Source: Chrysopilus asiliformis
Lineage: Eukaryota > Arthropoda > Insecta > Diptera > Rhagionidae
DNA length: 64,000 nt
Direction of reading: 5' to 3'
Assembly: GCA_964034945.1 (NCBI GenBank)
Contig: OZ035962.1
Location: 90,441,650 to 90,505,649 of the forward strand
How positions within the stretch are numbered: position 1 is the stretch's first letter; each line of letters begins with the position of its first letter. The position numbers and the translations under genes were made by a program. The notes below the pieces were generated by a model. The model ran no database searches and was not told where the DNA came from. It saw only the letters and a list, made by a program, of their open reading frames with translations. Shown here piece after piece: positions 1 through 8,290 of the stretch.

Positions 1-2
1 TC

Positions 3-248
3 TAAGGTTCAGAAGATAGCAGGAGAGGGGTTTACAGCAAGGCAAGACAGGGGGTAGATTTTAGTGCACAAAAACTTTCCTTACCCAATCTACCCAATGG
101 CGTAAACCGCGTCAAGATTGCTCCAATGGTTTAGAAAATAGCAAGAAAGGGGTTTACTGGCAAAGGGGAGGGTATTATTTGAGTTGGCGAAAATTTTTCT
201 TGGGGGCAATTTACCCAATGGCGCATACCGCGTCAAAATCGGTTCGCT
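3..248 (-). repeat. Tandem dimer of a ~124-bp dispersed repeat (family F3)
   Basis: Two successive units each contain a TAG(A/C)A-rich start, a GGGGTTTAC block and an ACCCAATGGCG block followed by CCGCGTCAA, offset by about 124 bp. Copies in the opposite orientation lie near 53740-53920 and 54840-55000, where CTTGACGCGGTTTGCGTAAT is the reverse complement of the same core. No coding potential is visible. Family identity is unknown. Confidence 0.6.
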
Positions 249-2224
249 AGGACGGAATCTACAGTCGAAAATAGAGCGTTACGCATATATAGTCTGCAGT
301 GAATTTTTTAAAATTTTCTTTCTATAAAGACGTATGTAATTCAAAAATTTTTGCCTGCGGCGCTTTTGCCTGTATGCCTACTTTTACCGTTTTCTTAGCC
401 ATTATTTGTGGAATGTAAAGAGCGTAAAAAATTCCGGTTACTAAAATTTCGCCTGCCGCGCACATTTATTAATCCTTTATTCTCGGTTTTCGTCCGAATA
501 TTGCAATAAAATTAGTGGTTAATTAGTGGTTTCGTCTTCTTCGATGTCACCGATTGACCCGAAGGAAAAAATGGTCACCCTATTCTTGTGGCGTGTGTCT
601 AATCGCATTACACTTTCACCTTTGCGAAGATGAGCATGAAGAGAACGATTACGGTGCGACGATGATTACTTCCGAATGTCTTGGCCACTTGGTCAAGATT
701 GCACTGACATCTTAGATGCTGCTGGTAGCTGGAGGCGGATGACACCGTCCCCTGGAAGAAACTCGTCTTTTATGGTCAAAGAGAGTCGAAGATTACTGGA
801 AAAAACGCCGAAAACCGTATTTCAATGTCATAAAAGGCCAAAAAGTCAATTTTTACTTTGAGGTTAAACTGACGAAACAGCCAAGCATAAAATTTCTCTC
901 AAGTGGTCGCGGAATTTGATTAGTCTCGCCGTGGATTACAAGAAATAAACCCTGAATAGATCCAGTCAATAAGAGTTGATTGCTTGTGGGTGGGTGAGTG
1001 AATGGATGGCAATGAACTTTATGGATTTTCAGAAAAGTGAAATGGAATCGAATTTAAGTAAACTAAATCGATTGGGAAAGAGTTTATCGGTTCTTCTTTT
1101 ACTAATGCCTAAGCACACGAAAAAGAAAACTACTACGGAAAAATACGACCAATATTATCATCGTAGTAAAACCTTCACTTTCGGCAGACATTTTCGCCAA
1201 TCTGAAAAAACTCCTGCTATGTTGGTTAGGGATCCAAACTGCCCAAAACTCATTCAGTCGTCATAAAATCCCCTCATTAATTTTGATAGCCATTAAAACT
1301 TCTCCAATTTGGTATGAATAAATAAATGAAAACGCAAGAAAAAAAATAGGATTCGGGGAAAACTTTCACACTTATGGCCTCTTAGAGAAACTTTGAACCT
1401 GGCCAATCCAAGTGAGTTCATTTCAACGAGAAATGGAAGACGGTCAAACATTGAATATTTTCAATTCCTGGTCTGCTCCAGAGTGGCCGCAAGTATCCTT
1501 TTTCGGATGAATATCAGAATTCACCTTTTGGTAGTATTGAATATGTTGACTACAGTTTAGATTGGCATGCATCCAATAATCATAATAATAATCTCTTGCT
1601 TTCCTGTATGATTGCCTGCAGGAAATAGCTTGGGTACATCTGCTTTCGTATGCGAATAACATCTTTTGGACATCATCTTTTCGTCATAACTTATAACTTT
1701 CACCGTTTCAAGTGTCCAATTTACGATAACATGTGGATAAAGTAACGAAATTCCCAACACAATAATTTTTAACTGCCCGAATTCATATTCGAAAAATGTA
1801 CACTTTGTAAAATTAAGAAATTTAATTTTTTATCGATTATATTGTGGCAAAATATTTCGAGTGATTGTTTGTGAAAGATACACAGGATAAAATGTCTGGT
1901 CTTATAAAGTTTGTGAAAATATAGTCGAAAACGCTATAATTTATGGATGCACTGAGCTGTGATAACAATAGTAAAAATTTCTTTGATTATTTGTCTTTAA
2001 AAGTTGTTTTCATGTAGGCAAAAAAAGCCATTCCTGGGCCCAATCCAGGTCTTGATTTTTGGCCTCATTTCAGAGATGTCAGAATTATAAGAAATCCAGA
2101 CGTTCTCCGATTTAATACATCTCGATATATGACGTTTCGATATACGACGCTGAACGTTTTGTACCTGGTGTTAATATACGATAAAAATTGTTATTTAAAA
2201 AAAATTAACTTTCCTCTGCTATAG
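249..2224. other. Intergenic, no gene recognised
   Basis: AT-rich sequence with only short unconserved open frames. A GCCTGCGGCGC / GCCTGCCGCGC motif near 345-460 has loose relatives near 6080-6180 and 57150-57190, suggesting decayed dispersed repeat. Nothing else is supported. Confidence 0.5.
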
Positions 2225-2680
2225 AGAGAAAGTATTGTATTCAGACCGAGAACGACTCGAACAAGGGGGCAGAAAAATTTCATGGTCAATTCGAAATCTG
2301 TTTTAGGAAAAATGGTGAAGATGTCCGTGCGTCTGTCTGTCGGTCTGTCAATCTGTCCGTTTGACGTATCTGAAATAACTCGAGAACGCGTTGAGCTAGC
2401 GACTTGAAATTTTTTGTGAATAAGTTTTACGAAAATTGTAATTTTTTATCCACTTTTGGAAAAATAACGGTAGTTATAACGAGTACCTTCAACACATTTT
2501 TTTATACATTTTTTTTTTAAATTTCTCGAAACCTATCAGCTTTTTGGAAAAAATGAATATAACCAAATTTAAAGGATATAAATTTTTCTACATTTTTGCT
2601 TTAACGGTTTTTTTTGTAACCTGGGACCTATCGATTTGTAAGCCAGACTTTTGAAGCCGTTTGGGAAGTCTCTTATAAAC
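2225..2680 (+). repeat. Dispersed repeat family F2 with TGTC microsatellite
   Basis: A TCTGTC/GTCC-rich microsatellite (about 2325-2360) is followed by GAGCTAGCGACTTGAAATTT, then TAAGTTTTACGAAAATTG and a long A/T tract with TTTCTCGAAA. The post-microsatellite part recurs at 45360-45690 (GCGACTTGGAATTTTTCG, then TAAGTTTTACAAAACCA, then GATATAAAATTTTCTACATT). It is a non-coding dispersed family related at its core to family F1. Confidence 0.6.
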
Positions 2681-2737
2681 GTGAACACTCGTTACAATGG
2701 ATATAACTCCCAATAGGAGTTCAAGTAAATCTTTTGA

Positions 2738-2814
2738 CTCCCTTTCGGAGTTAATTCAAAATTTAGGTCAAAATGGTGTTAAACGCTAAATTTTGAATTA
2801 ACTCCGACAAGGAG
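2738..2814. repeat. Inverted repeat, 29-bp arms, 19-bp loop
   Basis: Arms 2738-2766 and 2786-2814 both contain CGGAGTTAATTCAAAATTTA (second arm read on the reverse strand) and differ at two positions near the base. It could form a hairpin. It lies between the F2 repeat and the 2923-3483 transposon and may be a small foldback element. Confidence 0.7.
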
Positions 2815-2922
2815 GCGAAATTTTTTTTGCTACTATTTGAAATGCTGAAGAGATTTGAATAAGGTTTCCACTATAATAAAGGCTGTATGATGGATAATAT
2901 TTTAGCCCACTAAAATCTACTA

Positions 2923-3483
2923 TCGGGTCTTTCAATAAGGACATAACAATTTTGTATTGAAATAAAACACAGAATAATTGAGATATCGGGCTGAAATTTA
3001 TTCCAGGTGTAGTGGACATGTTACATTTAAGTATGAAATTCGATGTCGTTCATATGGCCACCCCGAGCACGTTTGCAGATTGATTCTTTGGAGCCAATTT
3101 TCCACCACTCTTCCACACATATCGGCCGGAGCGTTGGCAATTTCCCGTTCGATATTGTTCCTGAGCTCCTCTAACGTTGTTGGCTTGTTGGCATAAACCA
3201 ACGACTTAACATAACCCCATAAAAAGAAATCCAACGGCGTTAAATCGCATGAGCGAGGTGGCCATTCGACCGGACCATTTCCCGAGATTACACGATTGCG
3301 ACCACCAACTCAGAATTTCGGTAGTCAGTTTTAATAATTTCCAAACGTTGCCCGTTCGTGAACTTCACCATGATAAAAATGTAAACCTTGACTGACGTTT
3401 TAGCATTGCAAGATCATAAAAAAAGTTTTAGGGTGCGTTTTTATTAAAATACAAAATTTTTATGTCTTTGTTGAAAGACCCTT
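2923..3483 (-). mobile_element. Deletion derivative of a Tc1/mariner-superfamily transposon, copy A
   Basis: A 561-bp element flanked by TA on both sides (2921-2922 and 3484-3485). Its ends are inverted repeats around GGGTCTTTCAAYAAGGWCAT. Inside are the first residues and the C-terminal third of one transposase separated by an internal deletion, so it cannot encode an active enzyme. A second copy, same structure and opposite orientation, lies at 62946-63499. TA duplication and transposase similarity fit the IS630/Tc1/mariner superfamily; the exact family is not assigned. Confidence 0.8.
2998..3371 (-). pseudogene. Transposase remnant (Tc1/mariner superfamily)
   Basis: An ATG at 3371 opens a short N-terminal stretch (MVKFTNGQRLEIIK) typical of the helix-turn-helix start of this insect transposase group, but it stops after about 27 codons. 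The C-terminal part then reads WPPRSCDLTPLDFFLWGYVK followed by SLVYANKP and VVENW, a well-known signature surrounding the last catalytic acid of a large arthropod transposase family. The middle of the protein is absent. Residues, not function, survive. Confidence 0.8.
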
Positions 3484-3557
3484 TATATCAGAAGAAAAAT
3501 AGTGAAGGCGATTAAAGCTTCCGTTTGTATTGTTATATTAGACCAGGCTTAAAAGTA

Positions 3558-3932
3558 AATCATATTAGTATATAAAAATGAGTTGGTGTCTCTCTGTCTG
3601 TCTGTCTGTTCCTCTTTCACGCAAAAACGGCTATAAACCGATTGACTTGAAATTTGGCATGAGTGTCTGTGGTAGTTCTGGTTCCAACATAGGCATACGG
3701 AAAAGTACCGTGAGTAGTGGAGGGAGTAAGGGGAGGGGGTTAAGTGATTTCGAAACTTAGTTTTCGCGCTATGTTATTCTTTCGCGGGGAAACTACTGAA
3801 TCGATTGGGCTAAAATTTGGCATAAATGTTCGTCGGGGTCCAGTCCCAACATAGATGATAGATAAATTAAACGCGTATCATGTGGGGGGGGAGGGGTGAA
3901 TCGCGAAGCGGTTCAGGGCGCAGCCCCTAGTA
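3558..3932 (+). mobile_element. Non-autonomous Helitron-like repeat (candidate)
   Basis: Starts near TATATAAAAATGAGTTGGTG with a CTGTCTGTCTGT run and CTCTTTCACGCAAAAACGG, then two copies of an ACCGATTGACTTGAAATTTG / ATCGATTGGGCTAAAATTTG motif. It ends GGTTCAGGGCGCAGCCCCTAG just before T. A GC-rich hairpin followed by CTAG-T resembles Helitron 3' ends. The 5' end is not certain and no helicase is present. Confidence 0.4.
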
Positions 3933-3939
3933 GAAGAAT

Positions 3940-4850
3940 ATTAATGAGTTAGCAACCCCGAATTAAGATTGATTCAGATTTCTAGTAACCAAATGATGTA
4001 GTCTAATATGCTTTGAATTTTTTTTAGCAATAAAAATAATTTTTGTGAGTTTTTTTGGTGACAAAACGATATTTTATCGATTTTACATAAAATGTTGTAA
4101 AAAATCAGTGATTACTCATATTATTTTCAAGGCACATTTCGCACAATCAACGGAATCGAACTATTGCTTGTCGGCCCATTGGGTTTTATATTCTGGAAAG
4201 CATGAAAACGGGACAAAATCGACATGGAAAACATAAATCAGATACGGACAGCATATATCCTATGAACCGGAATTGCTTTAGTGATGCAAACAGAAAAATA
4301 TCTTCACGTCAGGACGAGCATAGATAAAGTTTATTTTTTTTTATCTTATTGTTGTTAACAAGAGAATTGATACCAGAAGCATATTCCTGTTTTTCGTATT
4401 CTTGGGTTATGCAATTCCCAGACCATTGCTCAACCCCTAAGATGTCGTTTTATTTGTCTTCAAGAGCATTGGTCACGTCGATATCGTTAAATCTTGTTCC
4501 TTGCTCGTGTATCCTTTTTTCCTATATTCGTTTTTGTCTCGATTGTCTACTGGTTTTTTGTTGGTCTCCCTGTTTTTTTAGCATTGCTTAGTTTGTACAA
4601 ATAGTATTGAAAATGTGCTATTCTTTTCCAATAAAATATCATAAAAAACGTTAGAAAATATTCAGGGAATAGAAATCAAATATCTTGATAACAATTTCGG
4701 TGCTAAGATTTTGTGAGCTAAACGACCCATATGTGTTTTAAAGGTTTTTGGGTATTTAATTTGGGAAACTTGAAATACCGTTTTTGCAAATAGTTTATTC
4801 TCTGAAAAAATCAAAAACATTGCAATTTATTTTGAACTGCACAAATAAAA
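3940..4850. other. Intergenic, no gene recognised
   Basis: AT-rich DNA with unremarkable short open frames. No repeats with clear ends or coding signatures seen. Confidence 0.5.
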
Positions 4851-4854
4851 TGTT

Positions 4855-5010
4855 TTTGGAGTCATCCATAAAATACGTCATACTTTTAGAGCAGGGGGTT
4901 TGCAATAGTGTGACAGTGGGCTACTAAATTCCATAAAAAAATCGTGACGAAGGGAGGAGGTGAGGGTTCGAAAAACCAAATTTTAGCACGACGTATTTTT
5001 TGCTGCAACG
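4855..5010 (+). repeat. Dispersed repeat family F5 (CATAAAATACGTCA type)
   Basis: Begins CATCCATAAAATACGTCAT, contains a CGTGACGAAGGGAGGAGGTG block and ends GCACGACGTATTTT. Related copies lie at 36515-36680 (reverse) and 55020-55110. The same arrangement (a purine-rich GGGAGG block between a CGTCA and an AATTTATGGAC-like motif) is, from memory, very common in insect genomes. Confidence 0.6.
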
Positions 5011-5296
5011 AAAATTACAGCAAAAAATATTTCTAGGATTTCCAACCTGAACTTTTTAATCTGTTTGATTAACTTGAATATACACTATAATTTCATAATT
5101 TCAGATATTTTCGTGTGACATCTTTACATTGGCTTATTTAAATCATTCCATAGACTCTTACAGGCTACTTCACCATGACTAGAATATTAAATTTAACACG
5201 ATTCGAACGTAAAGTTTATGAGAAGATTAAACTTAACAGGACACAGTCATTAAACTATAAAATGATAATATCATGCAGATGAAGTGACATCTTTCC

Positions 5297-5651
5297 ATGT
5301 CATTACGTATTCTATCGATAAAACTCATTTTTATTTTTATTTCGTCTTTAACTTCAGCCCAAGTCAACTCTAGTTTTCGCATCCGCAATTTACAAAAAAA
5401 AAAAAAAAATTCATCCGTAGATAGTGCGAATTTGGGTGTAAATTCACGGCACGGAGTGAGATGTCAGGAAGTCGAAAGGAAGTATCCACTTTTCCAGGTA
5501 AATTTTCTTATTACGGTATTCGACAAACTTATAAACTGCAGCACTTTATGCATATCCTGACTCTCTTAGGTTTCGTACTTATTTCATATTTCCTCTCATT
5601 TTTCCCTCATATTTTCCACATTTTTTCAGACGGAGGCAGGTAAAGTCGTTG
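5297..5651 (+). CDS. Candidate small secreted-peptide gene (two exons)
   Basis: An ATG at 5297 opens 67 codons beginning MSLRILSIKLIFIFISSLTS, a good signal peptide with likely cleavage after SAQ. The frame runs to a donor CCAG|GTAAAT at 5497. A T-rich tract ending TTTTTTCAG at 5629 gives a second exon (5630 on) which either stops after TEAGKVVGK or splices again at a strong G|GTAAGT donor (5651). A poly-A run encodes a lysine block, which is suspicious. The mature part (RHGVRCQEVERKYPLFQ) resembles no family I know. I found no further exon. It may be a real short gene or chance. Confidence 0.22.
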
Positions 5652-6208
5652 GTAAGTAAGGTTTGTGTCTGTGAATATTCGAGTATTTCGAAGTATGCTA
5701 AGTTTCGACATTTTTAAGGGACGTGCCGGAAATTTTTAAACTATTTGCAGACTAGAAGTTTTTCCTTCATTGGAAAAAGGTTTATATCAGCCACATCTCT
5801 CTCTATATGGAAAATCTATTGAGAACACTTTGATCAGGTGGCCTTTGGAGCGTTATGAAGGATTAAAAGGATGGTAAATCGCATCGACTTTAGATCGTTA
5901 AATATTAAGCAGGTGATTTAAAGCACAAATTAAATTTGCACTTTTGCGAAAATGTCTATGCAGATTTTTTTTAAAATAAAGGCAACTGTTGAAGTAAAAA
6001 TTGTTTTTGATATTTCTACAATTCGCAATTTTTGTTTTTTGATCACGTTTGTCATGCAAAAAATTTAGTTTCCTGCTGGGGGTTGCCGTAAATAACATTT
6101 TTTTCCCTGCACCGCATTTTGCCAACACGTTTTCGCCTAGGGCACAAAAATTTTGGACATTTTCACCTGCGGCACATTTTCTTAATATGCTATATTCAGT
6201 TGCATATA
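5652..6208. other. Intergenic, no gene recognised
   Basis: No coding signal. A short stretch near 6060-6180 repeats the CCTGCGGC / GCACAAAATTTT-type motif also seen near 345-460. Confidence 0.45.
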
Positions 6209-6369
6209 TTAGGTGCTTGCATGTATTTTGATCAGCGATATCTATTGGTGAAAATGTGAAGTATCAATGTTAAACAACCTAACCTAACTGTTAAAATCGA
6301 TGGTTTAAAAAAAGAAAACAGTTTTTTATTTAGTATTATTGAGTTATTCAATGTACACAGACGCTAATC

Positions 6370-6832
6370 ATGGAACGCTCAAAATTGCATTTTCGACATT
6401 CATTACTTTTGTTGTTTGATTTGAAGAAATCTGCTGCCGAAGCCCATCAAACACTTTCAGAAACTTATGGTGATGCGGCTCCGTCATATCCCAATTGTCC
6501 GTTTTGGTTTCAACGATTTAAAAGTGGTGATTTTGATATGAAAATTTTCGAAAAAAATTGCAAAAGTTGTGAAGGATGCACTGTTGCAGCTCGAATGGGA
6601 AGTTCTGCCGCACCCAGCGTACTCACCAGACATAGCGCCTTCTGATTACCACTTGTTCAGATCGATGCAGCATGGCTTGGCTGGCACACGGTTTCGAAAT
6701 ACTGAAGAAGTGCGAAAATGGATCGATATTTGGATCGCTACCAAACCAACATCGTTCTTTCGACACGGTATCGCCATGTTGCTAGAAAGATGGGAAAAAG
6801 TTGTAGAAAATGATGGAAAATATTTTGATTAA
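6370..6832 (+). pseudogene. mariner transposase, internally deleted
   Basis: The first ~60 codons from the ATG at 6370 match a mariner N-terminus (FRHSLLLLFDLKKSAAEAHQ, then WFQRFKSGDFDM). The C-terminus in another frame (6569-6832) reads WEVLPHPAYSPDIAPSDYHL, then RWEKVVENDGKYFD and a stop, matching the mariner DD34D C-terminal block including the third catalytic Asp in SPDIAPSDYH. A deletion with frame change near 6550-6575 removed roughly 180 residues of the middle. An AATAAA lies just after the stop. Confidence 0.88.
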
Positions 6833-6909
6833 TATATATTGTACAAATTTTTCTCAATAAATGCCTTTTTAAACTGAAAAAATGATCAGAATACACACTC
6901 AGAAAAATG

Positions 6910-7150
6910 GAGGCTAACTCGACGACCTACATACGGCGTAATTGGCCTCGGGCAGGCGCGCGTTCGCCTGCATGTGGGCAAGTAAAACTGAGTTGACCTG
7001 TGGTCGGAGAAATTCTGAAATTAAGCCACCAGCAGGTGAAGTAGGGCAATGGGAGCTGCACGAGTTGACCTTAGATAGGTTAACTCTGACCGCTAGCTGG
7101 CTTACAGAAACCTCTGTAAGGTCAGAGTTAACCTGACAAAAAGTTGACCT
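6910..7150. repeat. Hairpin-containing insert within the left end of the 6896-7964 element
   Basis: This ~240-bp segment replaces 4 nt present at the other terminus. It contains a long stem: AGGTTAACTCTGACC (7077-7091) pairs with GGTCAGAGTTAACCT (7120-7134), and a second stem CTTACAGA...TCTGTAAG lies between them. GTTGACCT occurs repeatedly (near 7003, 7064, 7143). Its edges, AGGCTAACT on the left and AGTTGACCT on the right, are weak inverted repeats, so it looks like a small foldback element, or alternatively subterminal binding repeats. Confidence 0.55.
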
Positions 7151-7558
7151 GTACAGCGATTTTTGTGCAAAAGGTGATAAGTGATAAAAGCCGTGATAAC
7201 AATAAAGACACAAATTCCTGTCAATGTATGCTTGTTTGCATGCACCTGTATTGGTAAGATTTTATTGGAAAGTCGACTGGAAATTTCCCTCGAAATTTGT
7301 ATATGGTCACACTAGCTGTGCTCTTCACTTTGAACTGTCACTGACGCACCGAGATTTTTCGAGGGTGGCTGAGTTTTGTTTTGTGTGTTGAAATTTGTAA
7401 TACGCGAATTCCTGTCATATTAGATGTGTCTCCTCCATCGTTATAAAATAAAATCAAAACTTCATCTGTAAAAAAACCATTTTGTGTAAATATAAGCCGC
7501 AATAAATCGAATTTGAACTTGAATTTCAATTTTTGTGTGTTGATTGATTCGCGAAGAA

Positions 7559-7861
7559 ATGTCACGGGTAAGTTTAATAATCATATTTGAATAAATTAAT
7601 GTTAAAATTGTTAATGTTTAGGTTGCTAGGCCAACGGCGGAACATCGGCTGCTTCTCATAAATTTAGTGGAGAAGAACTTCTCTGTTTTGCACCGCCGTC
7701 TAACCCCCAACGCAAAAGCCAACAAACAGCGTGTTTGGGAAGAGACAACAAGGGAGGTCAACAGAAAAGGGCCACCACAAAAACTACAGGGCAACCGGGT
7801 TCCCAAAACCAATTTTTTTTTTGTTTTCGAGATAAAATTTCCCAGTCTTGTGACTTTCTGA
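7559..7861 (+). CDS. Transposon-encoded Myb/SANT-like (zeste-type) DNA-binding protein, truncated
   Basis: Exon 1 is ATG TCA CGG (7559-7567), followed by a 54-nt intron with GTAAGT and TTTAG borders (7568-7621); exon 2 runs 7622-7861, giving 82 residues. Residues ~6-60 match the zeste-type Myb/SANT-like domain: HRLLLINLVEKNFSVLHRRL, then NAKANKQRVWEETTREVN and GPP. In this family the domain binds DNA and is found in several transposons and in Zeste. After about residue 62 the protein departs from the family and ends in a phenylalanine-rich run, so the rest has been lost. The gene lies inside the inverted-repeat element at 6896-7964 in the orientation away from the split end. Domain call is by eye; confidence in the domain is good, in expression low. 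Confidence 0.6.
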
Positions 7862-8004
7862 ATTGAAATTTGAAAAACTTCCCATTTCATTTATCACGGG
7901 AAAGATCACGGGAAAATTATCACCTTTTGCACAAAAATCGCTGTACTGGACATTTTTCTGAGTGCATGCAAACACCTAATATTTAGGGACCGTGAGTTAA
8001 AAAC

Positions 8005-8290
8005 CTTCTCCAAGTTTTTTCAAAAAAATTCTGCAGGATTTTGCCATTTTCTCAAAAACGGTGAGTCGTATTGAAAAATTTATGTAGGAAAAATATGTTT
8101 AGAATAGGATTCTACACAACTCATGCATACATCAAAATCTAGTGAACCATTCTTTCCCATCTAATAGAATCACACCATCCCCTTTCCCCCATACAAATGG
8201 ATTTTTTTAGATAAACATTTTGTCTGTCCTCATATAGAGTATTTCACGATTGACCCCTGGAAATTTTAGTTTTTCTTATGTTTTTTCGCT
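8005..8290 (+). repeat. Partial copy of dispersed family F1
   Basis: Contains TTTCTCAAAAACGGTGAGTC, ATTGAAAAATTTAT, GTTTAGAATAGGATTCTACA and CATCAAAATC in the order seen at 15010-15260, and ends with ATATAGAGTATTTCACGATT and CCCCTGG. No microsatellite in this copy. Confidence 0.65.

Larger units (their letters stand above)
6896..7964 (+). mobile_element. Unclassified DNA transposon with SANT-domain ORF, inserted in the mariner 3' repeat
   Basis: Termini are CACTCAGAAAAATG at 6896-6909 and its exact reverse complement at 7951-7964. A second inverted block of 30 bp (GTACAGCGATTTTTGTGC start) lies at 7151-7180 and 7917-7946. On the right the two blocks are separated by 4 nt; on the left by about 240 nt, showing a later insert. 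The surrounding mariner repeat fixes the insertion point: only CA is repeated at the junctions (894-895 and 965-966 within 6xxx/7xxx), so the target duplication is 2 bp at most. It encodes a short spliced Myb/SANT protein and no transposase, so it is probably a deletion derivative. I cannot assign a superfamily. Confidence 0.75.
6209..7979 (+). mobile_element. mariner transposon remnant interrupted by a second element
   Basis: The 5' inverted repeat starts TTAGGTGCTTGCATGTATT at 6209, directly after TA (6207-6208). The 3' repeat, reading TTAGGTGTTTGCATG inward from 7979, is followed by TA (7980-7981). The 26-bp ends differ at two positions. The 3' repeat is cut in two: its inner half (TGATCAGAATACA) ends at 6895 and its outer half resumes at 7965, with an unrelated 1069-bp element between. 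Without the insert the mariner is about 0.7 kb, much shorter than the usual ~1.3 kb, because the transposase lost its middle. Confidence 0.85.

Noticed and set aside
6914..7213. 99-codon minus-strand open frame over the left end of the SANT element
   Set aside because: Covers inverted repeats and a hairpin; composition not protein-like.
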